From: Uloborus plumipes
Taxonomy: Eukaryota > Arthropoda > Arachnida > Araneae > Uloboridae
DNA: 64,000 nt
Assembly (NCBI GenBank): GCA_038373865.1
Contig: JAXGGA010001123.1
Span: forward strand, 61,001 to 125,000
Reading direction: 5' to 3'
Part shown: in pieces, positions 56,001-64,000 of the stretch
Layout: every line of letters starts with the position of its first letter
Numbering within the stretch: position 1 is the first letter of the stretch
The notes under the pieces: model-generated
Database searches by the model: none
What the model was told of the DNA's origin: nothing
What the model saw: the letters and a program-made list of their open reading frames with translations, nothing else
Translations under genes and position numbers: made by a program

Positions 56001-59000
56001 TTTCTTCTCTTATTATTATTATTTTTTTTTACACAGAATAGTTGAATAACTTAAACTGGAATTAATCTCAAAAGTTGGAGGGGGGCTCGGGGCCTCGCAA
56101 AATTTATTCGCCCAGTCTTAATTTTGTTCTTGCTACGCCACTGACCAAACGTATCTGAAATCTAAACGCTTCCAGCCCAGGATTAAATATAAAGGTTGTT
56201 ATTAAGGTACAGAATAATTATCTATAGTATCAAACTGCCGTCAATATGTACCAGGGGGGCCCTGATACAGACGGTATGACGCTCGGCGAAATGAGTTTCA
56301 GTTCGCCACGTTTTCCGAGCCACCGTCATATACGTCAAGACCAGTCACACCCTTCACAAACAAAAACGAGATTCATCTATGAATTAAGCAAATGTTAATC
56401 GATGGTCTAGGAACGATGACACTGACAGCACACCGGGAGTCTAGCCTGTGTTGAGCAGTCAATGGTACCATACGGCTGGTACCCGTGCACGTAACTGTAC
56501 TGCACGCAATCAAGTCTAAGTTGCATATGGCCTGGGTGGCCACGAATCCCACCTGCTTTTGATTTTAAGTGCAGTGGGAAAATGGTCTGGAATAGCTGAC
56601 CGGTAAATGCTTCTATTTGTTCCATCTGAAGTGCATCTGAGCTCACCACTTCCTCTTCGTCGTGGCACGTGCATCTTCCTGAATCCATCGTGTGACATTC
56701 TTGGATGGTACGCACGTTGTGCCCAAGAAGAGTTGTTATTGAGCGTAGCAACCTACCAAGCTCATGATTTTCAATAATGAGGTCACGTTCTGGTCGTTAA
56801 CTAAACCAGTAACCTTAATTAAGTAACACGGTTGTAGTATTGGGCTCGTGGGCGTCTCAGAAGCATTCTTTGAAAATCACCAATGCTCTACAAAAACTCC
56901 TATAAATGAAATGGGAAAGTGGCTACCTCGAAGGCCCGCACATGGATATCACGAGATCCAATACATGCGAGCTATAATGATTTGCCTATCCATCTCACCA
57001 GTATAACTTCTGAAATTTTCATGATGATACGCATTCTTTCCCGGTTGTGCAATTTCACTTTTGTAGAGTCGATAACTGTTCCCTTCATTCATATTGCCCT
57101 TCATTTGCATTTTTTATTAGATATTTTTTATGACAACAAAATATATATAGTTTGTTTTTGCAAGTGACAGTTCATTGCACATAGCTATAGCATCGCTCGA
57201 GGTAATTTGAGAATTTGCACATAAAAATCCTGTTATTAATGGAAATATAAACGACATTTCCTACTACCTCTCTTCTATATGGAGGGAGGTGAGCGTACGT
57301 GTGGATACAATATAAAATAAGCTATTTTGTCTGTTATATGCAATGAATAACCGCCCTTAAGCCAGGGCTGAGGCAGAACTGAGGCAATTACACCCATAGC
57401 TCAGTCACGACATCCTGAGGCTGCAGTTTCGTCCTTATTCTGGACTCTTCAGTCAGGAATAGCCAATAACCAAGCTGGAGGCAAAGACTCTCTTATTGTA
57501 GCTAAGATTGCCAACAAACTGGTAGATAAAATAAATTTACCTTACCAGCGAGCGTCCGCAAACCATGGTGCGGCTCAACTCGAAATTTGAAGGCAAAAGC
57601 TGGGTAATATGCAATGAGTTACCTCCCCTATTTTGTCTGTTTTCAGGAGTTTGGGACATTCTGACCGGTCTGAAATGGGTGAAAGAACACATCGCCTCTT
57701 TCGGTGGGGATCCAAACCGGATTACGATCGCCGGGGAGAGCGCCGGATCCATCGTCGTCGGACTCCTCTCGGTGTCTCCCCTGACGCGGGGGCTCTACGC
57801 TCGACAGATCATGCAGAGCGGGTCGAACACCTGGCTCCTGGCAGAGAACAGCACCAGGAACGAAGAAAAAAGTCAGAAGGTGGCAGAGCTGGTGGGCTGT
57901 GCCAATGCGTCCTACACCATCAAGGACCACCCACTGCAGGTCGTCAGCTGTCTAAGAAGTAAGACTCCAGATGCAACAAGAGTAAAATAATGTTGTGGGT
58001 GTGGTGCACTGCAAACAATGAATTGTTGTTGTTTACAGTATAATACTGGCAGCGCCGAGGTTCCAATTGAAAACTGTAAAATGCACAGTAATAAACTGTA
58101 AAACTAACAATTTTTCAGTTTCTTACTGTAAAGTTAGTAATTTTACAGTTAATTACCGTAAAATTTAGCTGCATTTAACTGTAAAAACAACAGTATAATA
58201 CTTGCAGCAGAGGTTCCAGTTTAAAACTAAAATCCACGGTAATAAACTGTAAAATTAGCAATTTTAGAGTTTAGTACTGTAAAGTTAGCAATTTACAATT
58301 TATTACTGTAAAATTAGTTTTTTTTAGTTTATATTACTATAAAATTAGCTGTATTATGCTGTAAAAACATTTATTTTTTACACTGTGGCTTGTTCTTGGA
58401 GGTGTTGGCTCACATATTTTTTTTTTTTCTTGGAATTCAGCCCTTACAGGTCGTCGCCTGTCTTAGAATTAACACCACAAACCCAATAACAGTAAGATAA
58501 TCTTGTGGGTGTGGTGGCTTGACCAGTAAGGATCTGAGCTCGTACACTGTTAAAAAAGTTTCCTGAAATTCATCCCGTCCAGATCGTCGCCTGTCTCAGA
58601 AGTAAGACCACAGACACAATAACACAATAAAATGTCATATGGCTTGATCTGTAAGTTGCTGGGCTCGTACAGTTTAAAAAAATAAAAAAACAACCCCGAA
58701 ATTCATCCCCTACAGTTCGTTGCTTGTTTCAAAAGTACCCAGACCCTGACCGCAGACACAATAGCAGTAAGATTGTGCCGTGACCGTGGTGGCTTGATCA
58801 GTTAGGAGTTGGGTTCGTAGCTGGAGAGTAGCAGGTTCGGTGTCCGCCGATCCAGACTCTACATGTATGCTAGTGGCGAATGGTACGTGTTAAATCTGTC
58901 GTGATCTAAAATCTTCAAGTTTCTATTCCAAATGAATGTCTGGCAGAGGTGGATTCAGGAGTTAAAAAGCTCCTGGGCTATATGAAAAATAGGAGCTGTC

Positions 59001-59676
59001 TTCAGGGTCCAGTCCAACCAGTTAAATCATGAGGTGAAGTAGGTACAGATGACCCTATAGTGTAGGGAATATGATCATGTCTCAAAATGTGAGAGTATAC
59101 AGATACAGGACGACTGATCGTCCCAGTTTATTAAAACATGCTAGGAGGCAAGTAAGAAATATTAAAAATAAATTGTGTCAAAACTTCACAAGCATGTTTT
59201 TGCTTACATTGAATAGTTCATCCCCATGAAATGCTTTAAAGTATTTTTTCATATTTTCATATGTAGTAAATTAAAGCATTTATTTATTTTTTAGCTTTTA
59301 ATTTCCGACATTGATTTCATTTACTTTATTGCCTTTAATTAAAAGGGGGAATCACGTATGTTTCCCTTCCGAGGGTTGCAACATGAAACCATCAATCAGT
59401 TACACAGCTTCAAGTACTCCCGGCTCCCTTGGTCCAACTTATGTTAGTTTAAAAGAAACGAGTATAAAATCTTCTATTATTCATATACACATTAAAGGGT
59501 ACTTGGTGTCACATCCACTTTCTACTATGTGTTTCAAATTTAAGGTTGTTGCATATTCAATAGAAATTTTCAACTAATTTGCGCCCTAGTTAACGCATCC
59601 GACGGTAACCGCCGGATGAACGACTGAAAATCTTAACATTCTGATTGCTCAATTTTCTTGACGAAGTCTCTTTAAA

Positions 59677-59713
<37 letters not shown>

Positions 59714-61900
59714 GGATGTATTAAAAAATATATATTAGTGCAGAATTCACACAAATTACATTCAAATTTACACTAAATATCATAAATTTTGTAACAAGGT
59801 TCAAAGAAAAGCTCTACTTTACATTCTTCGCACTAAAGTCGAGTTTCGTGACATCCCCCAAGCCATTTTTTAAGCAACAGACACCATGCGCGGATCCAGA
59901 GGGGGGTTCTAAGCGACCAAACATTGGGGTATATTTTTGGGGTGCATTTTTAGGTCTAATATTACAAAAAAATTGTCAAACACATTCATTTTTGCTCAAA
60001 AATTGCCCTTTGACCCACTCCCCTTTCCGAAAATGACCCCCTCCTTAACCACTAACTGAATCCGCCCTTGACAGACACACTATTGGTGAGACATTTTCTT
60101 TATCAAACTAGGAAGTGTGGCTTTCAAAATGGATCAGAGGAAATACTTCAGAAATTATATTACTGATTTTTAACCGATAAAACAACGAAATAAGGTTTTA
60201 AAATTACATCTTACAAGTAGAAATCACGGGCAAGATAATTACTGTTTGATCTTTTATCAGCAATGCAGTTAGCGAAAAAATTTGTTAGATAAAATATTGT
60301 TAAAATACTTACACTTTGCTCTCCTTGCTCTCGGAACCGAAAAGTTTGTAATAACCCTAATAGAATGCTGGAGTCTTCAGTTCAGCTTTGCTCTATCTGA
60401 GTGATAGAGAGGGACAGTTCAATGAAGAATTTTAGTAACAACAGGTAATTTTTTATTTGAGCTTCTGTTGAGGCAACGTTATTGGTGAGACCACGGGTAA
60501 TAGATTTCGTTTCTTTAGATGTGGATGCTCTGGAACTGAGCAAAGCAGAATCGAGTTTGATTCCTCACTCCTCCAGGAGTTTTCTACCACAGTTTGGTGA
60601 CGAACTCTTACCCGAGAATCCAAGGATAGCTACAATCATGGGCAACTTCCACGCGAGTGACCTCTTGATTGGTAACAACCACGACGAAGGATCTTTTCAG
60701 GTATGAGTAAGAATATCGTAAAGAATTTCTCTACAGCATATGAACCTGTTTATGATCACCAATGGATTCAATCCTCAGTCGGGCACCCAAATTGCCATTT
60801 TCAACTAATCAGAAGATCTTAATCAGCGTTCCGGTTGTGGTTCGAAACGAAGATTAATATGAGCATTAATGTACTGCAGACCACTAAATTTTTAAGGCGA
60901 GCTAGCGTAATGGCTTGTAAATTCATGTATCCAGTTCATTATTCATTAGTACAACTCTCGAGAGAAGAATCGCCCCCCAAAACCCGCGTTCTAAAACACA
61001 TAGCAAATCAAAGCTTGTTAACCCTTTGATGCATACGAGCTTTTAAGTAACTCAGGAAGGTGGCAAGTATTAGTACTATAAAAACATAGTTCAGTGTTCT
61101 CCGGAGGTTTCTGATGTATTCCATGAACATGACTGGCTTTCGCTGGGAAGCTATCACAGTTCTTCAAAAGGATTCTGTGTTTATTTTAGGAAGGTTACAG
61201 ACTTTTAGCTAAAACATTGCCAGCTTTTGCACGACATATTACAGACAGCAATTTAGCACATTAGCTATCTATTATTTTCCAGGAACGTTTTTGATTTTTT
61301 CTCTCTTATAATTGATCTTCGGCGTTATTAAAATCTATTGTATAAAATGTCAAACGATCCATTTAAAAAATAATTTTAAAAAATGAAACTTCACCATGAG
61401 GTTCAACTGGTAAAATCATTCTCTGTTCTCTTTTTATAACAGATTTCGACCAGCAATCCCGACCTGTACGGTTTTTTCGGCGAGAAAGATCCGCACATCA
61501 CCAAGAGCTTCGCCAAGGAGACGATGCAAGCCATCTTCACCAGCCTCGGGTTCCCGGATCCAGCTGCTGTGGTGTCCTATTACCTACCGGACAGTATTGA
61601 AGAGGACGATTACGAGTTGATACGGCAACAGCTCCACACTTCAACCGGCGACTTTTCGCTGGTCTGTCCCACCGTCTACTATGCAGAAAGCAGCGCCGCC
61701 AAGGGTAGCGACGTCTACTTTTATTTCTTCACGAAGCGCCCCAGCACGACGCCCTGGGCTCCCTGGATGGGCACCACGCATTATGAAGAAGTTCAGTTCG
61801 TATTTGGCTCGCCGCTAAAGGATCCAGAGAAATACGAAGCTGCAGAAACTGCTCTGAGTGCGAACATGATACGTTACTGGTCTGAGTTCGTGAAGAATGG
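52233..61900 (+). CDS. cholinesterase-like carboxylesterase, four exons (both ends incomplete)
   Basis: Type-B carboxylesterase (alpha/beta hydrolase) related to acetylcholinesterase; it would hydrolyse carboxyl esters and is probably secreted or membrane-anchored. Exons 52233-53010, 57647-57958, 60519-60700 and 61443-61900 join in frame (phases 1, 1, 0, then 2) with GT/AG borders. Visible marks: ACTQ...SEDCMYLN first disulfide loop, FGGGYF oxyanion hole, GESAG nucleophile elbow, NHDEGSF acid and GTTHYEE His region. The start codon and the C-terminus beyond ...SEFVKNG are missing. Exons are much more GC-rich than introns, which are filled with transposons. Substrate and orthology are not decidable from sequence. 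Confidence 0.92.
52314..52523 (+). repeat. in-frame 15-bp coding minisatellite, 14 units
   Basis: Units such as GACGAATGGATGGGT encode D-E/D/K/G-W-M/K/T-G/D/S, placing a Trp every five residues with acidic flanks. Unit variants (DEWMG, DEWKG, DDWMG, DKWKG, DDWMS) are interspersed. The array keeps the reading frame through and links the signal-like segment to the catalytic domain. Confidence 0.95.
54051..56143. mobile_element. non-autonomous hAT (2.1 kb) in esterase intron, 8-bp target duplication
   Basis: CAGAGGCGTAGCAAG at the left and inverted CAGTGGCGTAGCAAG at the right (one mismatch), flanked exactly by ACCAAACG at 54043-54050 and 56144-56151. CCGCCCAGGGCCTCGC near the left and GGGGCCTCGC near the right are further inverted similarity. 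No transposase frame. It hosts the 200-bp MITE at 54837. Confidence 0.93.
54837..55036. mobile_element. 200-bp hAT MITE nested in the larger hAT, 8-bp target duplication
   Basis: CAAGGGCGGATCCAG and inverted CAAGCGCGGATCCAG (one mismatch) are flanked exactly by CCAGAATC. The interior GGGTCATTTTCGGAAAGGGC and ATTTTTGAACAAAAATGG match the copies at 59885-60070 (inverted) and 31150. Confidence 0.93.
56152..57646. other. rest of esterase intron A
   Basis: Contains one minus-strand open frame (separate entry) and, at 57360-57520, a phrase rich in CTGAGGC--- CACAACATCC-like sequence that looks like an interspersed repeat. Ends with the pyrimidine-rich TTTTGTCTGTTTTCAG acceptor of exon B. Confidence 0.4.
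56407..56751 (-). CDS. unassigned 114-codon open frame, protein-like
   Basis: Reads LRSITTLLGHNVRTIQECHT then SDALQMEQIEAFTGQLFQTI, FPLHLKSKAGGIRGHPGHMQ and YSYVHGYQPYGTIDCSTQAR. The base composition is balanced, unlike the surrounding intron, and the residue mix looks protein-like. It is antisense to the esterase. I do not recognise it. A transposon-derived ORF or an exon of another gene are both possible. Confidence 0.3.
   Translation of the reverse strand: MLRSITTLLGHNVRTIQECHTMDSGRCTCHDEEEVVSSDALQMEQIEAFTGQLFQTIFPLHLKSKAGGIRGHPGHMQLRLDCVQYSYVHGYQPYGTIDCSTQARLPVCCQCHRS
57647..57958 (+). CDS. esterase exon B: nucleophile elbow
   Basis: Continues NMG|VWDILTGLKWVKEHIAS then FGGDPNRITIAGESAGSIVV with catalytic Ser in GESAG, then SPLTRGLYARQIMQSGS and the second Cys pair VGCANAS...VVSCLR. 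Acceptor TTTCAG, donor AGAA|GTAAGA, ends in phase 1. GC-rich against an AT-rich intron. Confidence 0.95.
58030..58400 (+). repeat. palindromic ACTGTAAAATTAG minisatellite
   Basis: Short phrases TTACTGTAAAATTAGC and GCAATTTTACAGTTTA repeat in both directions about ten times, forming potential hairpins. It lies between exon B and the decayed donor copies. Confidence 0.75.
58436..58790 (+). repeat. three decayed tandem copies of the exon-B 3' end and its splice donor
   Basis: Starting at about 58439, 58571 and 58705 (period ~133 bp) each unit repeats CCCTTACAGGTCGTCGCCTG / TCTTAGAA-TAAGACCACA and CAATAACAGTAAGAT---GTGGGTGTGGTGGCTTG. They parallel the real exon B end (CCACTGCAGGTCGTCAGCTG, TCTAAGAAGTAAGACTCC) and its downstream intron. 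Translations QVVACLR, QIVACLR and QFVACFK mirror QVVSCLR. Confidence 0.8.
58800..59884. other. esterase intron B, remainder
   Basis: Non-coding. A (GT)n microsatellite of about 16 units lies at 59678-59710. Short frames such as 59311-59577 show no recognisable similarity. Confidence 0.45.
59885..60070. mobile_element. 186-bp hAT MITE in esterase intron, 8-bp target duplication
   Basis: CATGCGCGGATCCAG at the left and inverted CAAGGGCGGATTCAG at the right, flanked exactly by ACAGACAC (59877-59884 and 60071-60078). Same family as the element at 54837, in opposite orientation (GAAAATGACCCC versus GGGGTCATTTTC). Confidence 0.92.
60519..60700 (+). CDS. esterase exon C: catalytic acid
   Basis: Reads NVDALELSKAESSLIPHSSR then FLPQFGDELLPENPRIATIM and GNFHASDLLIGNNHDEGSFQ. 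The FGDELLP and G-N-DEGSF motifs place the acidic triad residue (the Glu of DEG). Acceptor TTTAG, donor CAG|GTATGA; enters with two bases to complete the codon and leaves in phase 0. Confidence 0.94.
60701..61442. other. esterase intron C
   Basis: AT-rich intron ending in TCTCTTTTTATAACAG. I see no repeat or exon in it. Confidence 0.5.
61443..61900 (+). CDS. esterase exon D: catalytic histidine region
   Basis: Reads ISTSNPDLYGFFGEKDPHIT ... VCPTVYYAESSAAKGSDVYF then KRPSTTPWAPWMGTTHYEEV and QFVFGSPL. The G-T-T-H-Y-E-E-V-FVFG motif carries the triad His, and the exon ends RYWSEFVKNG before GTACGT in phase 2. A terminal exon is still required; none is visible before the SINE and Penelope elements begin at about 62049. 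Confidence 0.94.
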
Positions 61901-62048
61901 GTACGTAACCTTTAATATTTGTCAAATCTTCTTATCTGCTATTGTATCTTACACTGTACTGAGCGCCTGTCCTGGGTAAAAGAACATCAGGGCCACATCT
62001 AACCGGTTATGTGTAGTGGTAGGTACGGGGGACCTTGGAGAGTACAAC

Positions 62049-62118
62049 ACTGTTGTTGTTGTCTTGTGCCAGCCAGACTTCAATTTAGGATGCGCTGCTT
62101 TACTTTTCCAACTGTACC
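62049..62118 (-). mobile_element. 3'-end fragment of the tRNA-derived SINE
   Basis: Matches the tail side of the SINE at 47137 (GTCTTGTGCCAGCCAG, GCGCTGCTT-ACTTTTCCAAC) with an (AAC)n tail on the minus strand. It is cut off at 62118 exactly where the Penelope-like inverted repeat begins, so the retroelement probably inserted into it. Confidence 0.75.
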
Positions 62119-62210
62119 TTAAATGAAAAATGATCAAATAGGCTTTGTGCTGAACTATATTTGAAGTTAAAAATCAACGTAAATAAAGCACAAATAGGGT
62201 AGAAAGTACA

Positions 62211-62255
62211 GCAAATAGCTATTTCAAGGCTACAATGGAGCCCCTTCATCAGTGC
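62211..62255 (-). ncRNA. hammerhead ribozyme motif in the minus-copy pLTR
   Basis: On the minus strand: CTGATGA (62252-62246), stem II AAGGGGCT/AGCCTT with a short loop, GAA, then the self-complementary ATAGCTAT as minimal stem III, U as the cleavage-site base, and TGC pairing with the GCA before the core. Identical to the plus-strand motif at 63265-63309. Confidence 0.7.
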
Positions 62256-62479
62256 AAGAAGCTCAGCAAACAACATGAAAGCTGTAAGAGAACTGAGCGC
62301 GAAGCACGTGTGCCCCGGTATTTATAACAAATGGGCGAGTGCGCTTGAACTCACAACAAAGCGGGAAAACACCGACCAATCAGCGATCAGCGAAACGCCA
62401 GGAGAGCGAAGAAAAGGGGGGAAGGCGGCAAAGGAAAGTAGGGGAAAAAAAGCGCGGGAGAAAACACTAGAAGACGAAA

Positions 62480-63090
62480 TTATAAAAATTGCTTCCAGAT
62501 GTCAGGGAAAAATGGAACACTGGAAAAATCATTCACCAGAGAATGGGAATTTTTCCAAATATGGTAAGCTTCCCAAAAATCGAGGTCATAAACTGACGAA
62601 CATTTACAAATAATTCTAGCCGAAGAAAAATCAAAGCAGTGACCAGAAGTCCAACAATGCTGAGCAATGCAAGAGCGTGCTAGTTCTTTATGTTTAACAT
62701 AATTTTGATGCTCTTTCAGACGGTGCTTAAGAGGCCGCTTAGTCTGGCCTACATAGCTAAGTCCGCATTTGCAAGAGATGCTATAAATGCCCCAGTTGCT
62801 TTGGCAATCAATGGGATGCTTTAAGTTTGTAAACTTGATTTTGTTCACAGGAGAGAAAGAAATATCGAAACCAAACTTTTTCAAAATCTTTGCAACTTGA
62901 TGACTTGTTTTTGGATAAAAAGGCAAAACAATGGTGTAACCAACCTTAGACTCGGAAACCTTGCTGGAATGAGAGGGCTTTATTAGCCTATTATATATAG
63001 AATCAATAATCTTGGGCGAGTAACCCCGATCAAAAGCCACAGCTTTTAAATAAGAAAGCTCAGTATTTAAAGAACTGGATGAAGAACAGA
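62480..63090 (-). CDS. Penelope-like ORF, C-terminal GIY-YIG endonuclease part (truncated)
   Basis: The retroelement-derived frame starts near SLNTELSYLKAVAFDRGYSP; the upstream residues of the open frame (MRLNSQQSG...) are antisense pLTR. It continues KPSHSSKVSESKVGYTIVLP ... HPIDCQSNWGIYSISCKCG LSYVGQTKRPLKHRLKEHQN, the GIY-(x)-YVG endonuclease core with the catalytic Arg in HRLKEH, and FWEAYHIWK with the conserved Glu. It ends KQFL. The reverse transcriptase that normally precedes it is missing. Confidence 0.88.
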
Positions 63091-63264
63091 TTCCTTCCCC
63101 CCTTTTCTTCTGGCTCTCCTGGCGTTTCGCTGATCGCTGATTGGTCGGTGTTTTCCCGCTTTGTTGTGAGTTCAAGCGCACTCGCCCATTTGTTATAAAT
63201 ACCGGGGCACACGTGCTTCGCGCTCAGTTCTCTTACAGCTTTCATGTTGTTTGCTGAGCTTCTT

Positions 63265-63309
63265 GCACTGATGAAGGGGCTCCATTGTAGCCTTGAAATA
63301 GCTATTTGC
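63265..63309 (+). ncRNA. hammerhead ribozyme motif in the plus-copy pLTR
   Basis: CTGATGA at 63268-63274, stem II AAGGGGCT/AGCCTT, GAA at 63295-63297, palindromic ATAGCTAT (63298-63305) as short stem III, and TGC (63307-63309) pairing with GCA (63265-63267). Predicted cleavage is after 63306. Penelope-like elements are known to carry hammerheads with such minimal stem III, thought to act as dimers. Confidence 0.72.
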
Positions 63310-64000
63310 TGTACTTTCTACCCTATTTGTGCTTTATTTACGTTGATTTTGACTTCAAATATAGTTCAGCACAAAGCCTATTTGATCATTTTTCATTTAA
63401 CTTTGGCTTAAACGGGCCCTTGGTCACTTTTTTGAATTTTTCTGAACTCATTATGTCGGAAATCAACAGGTTTTGTAGTCTTAGACTGAAAAAGTACAGG
63501 TTTTTGGATCATTTGTCCTTTCTTTGTGGTTGTAAACGTAGGGGAATAATTCCAAAGTTTATTTCGTTGAGTTGTAACCTTTCTTCCTCTCCTAAAATTA
63601 GCAAAGTGCTTTTTCGTTCTAAGTTGGCTCTGTTAAGAGCTATTATTCAGGAAACTCGGAAGAAAATTTCTAATATTGAAAAAGAGTTGTTTTCTTTGCA
63701 TCTAAAACTTTCGAATTCTGACTTGGATTTTGATTCGGTTGATAGGAAAAGTTGGAATAGGGTTCTTCAGTCTACTTTTAAACATAGGACTACTCTTCAG
63801 AAAAAGTGGAAATATCTTTGTGCTAATAATGTGGATCATTCGTCTGATGTTTTACCAAAGGTGAATTAGAATGCGGTCCTCAATCTTTCTTCTAAGCTCT
63901 TGAATTCGGATCAGCTCAATGCTCTCAAACTGAATAACAATTTTGCTTCTTCTTCAAAACCTTCATTTCCCAAATTGGTTGCTCCAATTGAGAAAGCCTT
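63306..64000 (+). pseudogene. Penelope-like ORF, N-terminal part, in-frame stop, runs off the window
   Basis: The likely coding start is after the pLTR (MSEINRFCSLRLKKYRFLDH at about 63452). A basic region with a coiled-coil look follows (LRAIIQETRKKISNIEKELF, LHLKLSNSDL) and then KKWKYLC. A TAG at 63867-63869 interrupts the frame, which then continues NAVLNLSSKLLNSDQLNALK and LNNNFA, the NLS--L------L--G-NFA motif that precedes the Penelope reverse transcriptase. The stop suggests a defective copy unless it is read through. Confidence 0.8.

Larger units (their letters stand above)
62119..63400 (-). mobile_element. Penelope-like element, 5'-truncated minus-strand copy sharing ~305-bp inverted pLTRs
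   Basis: The arms 62119-62425 and 63093-63400 are near-identical inverted repeats, each a pLTR with a hammerhead motif. Between them, on the minus strand, lies the C-terminal GIY-YIG part of a Penelope ORF without the reverse transcriptase. The minus copy owns the left pLTR; the right pLTR belongs to the plus-strand copy that continues out of the window. Inverted partial copies joined to a longer copy are typical of Penelope-like elements. Confidence 0.88.

Noticed and set aside
62275..62613. Plus-strand 112-aa frame MKAVRELSAKHVCPGIYNKW
   Set aside because: It is antisense through the Penelope pLTR and the GIY-YIG frame; the same peptide appears at 63060-63245 on the minus strand because the pLTRs are inverted copies.
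1..64000. Prokaryotic-type features (operons, CRISPR arrays, Shine-Dalgarno sites)
   Set aside because: The split genes, GT/AG introns and eukaryotic transposon types exclude a prokaryotic reading; tandem repeats here are not CRISPR-like in unit and spacer structure.

Overview
This is a eukaryotic nuclear window: strongly AT-rich, with short exons bounded by GT/AG, kilobase-scale introns and a dense mix of DNA transposons, a Helitron, SINEs and a Penelope-like retroelement. The protein similarities and repeat types (Tc1/mariner, hAT, piggyBac-like, tRNA-derived SINE, cholinesterase-like carboxylesterase) suggest an arthropod, plausibly a chelicerate such as a spider. That placement is inference. 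Only two host genes are visible.

Left half (about 4.6-28 kb, minus strand): the 5' half of the MON2 gene (Golgi/endosome trafficking scaffold related to the large Arf-GEFs). I resolve 15 coding exons, all with GT/AG junctions and consistent phases, that join into about 785 codons starting [10 protein letters not shown]. This is a little under half of a typical ~1,700-residue MON2, and the rest lies beyond the left edge. A 5'UTR intron is implied by a splice acceptor six bases before the ATG. The introns hold a 1.5-kb Tc1 element with a damaged catalytic triad, piggyBac-type TTAA elements, hAT elements, other small inverted-repeat elements and several tandem repeats. The intron between exons 8 and 9 carries a hAT nested inside another inverted-repeat element.

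Middle (about 28-52 kb): no convincing host gene. It is a repeat mosaic: a hAT-type MITE, an element with a 75-bp tandem duplication, two copies of a 1.5-1.9-kb family with 145-bp internal tandem units, a degraded arthropod repeat ORF, a 1.56-kb non-autonomous Helitron, a decayed piggyBac-like element, tRNA-SINEs with perfect 12-13-bp target duplications, and three elements of what looks like one family with 4-bp target duplications (37.06, 41.64 and 48.42 kb). The second of the three carries an intact DD36E Tc1/mariner transposon inside it.

Right part (52.2-61.9 kb, plus strand): four exons of a cholinesterase-like carboxylesterase with visible Ser, Glu and His catalytic positions. Its N-terminal region has a hydrophobic, signal-peptide-like start followed by 14 coding minisatellite units (5 residues each, one Trp per unit). 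Its first visible intron contains a 2.1-kb hAT with a 200-bp hAT MITE nested inside. The next intron contains three decayed copies of the exon-2 splice-donor region. The last exon(s) lie beyond the window or are not recognisable.

Right edge (62.1-64 kb): two Penelope-like element pieces in inverted orientation, each with a pLTR carrying an identical hammerhead-ribozyme motif. One is a 5'-truncated minus-strand copy with the GIY-YIG endonuclease; the other is the start of a plus-strand copy running out of the window with an in-frame stop.
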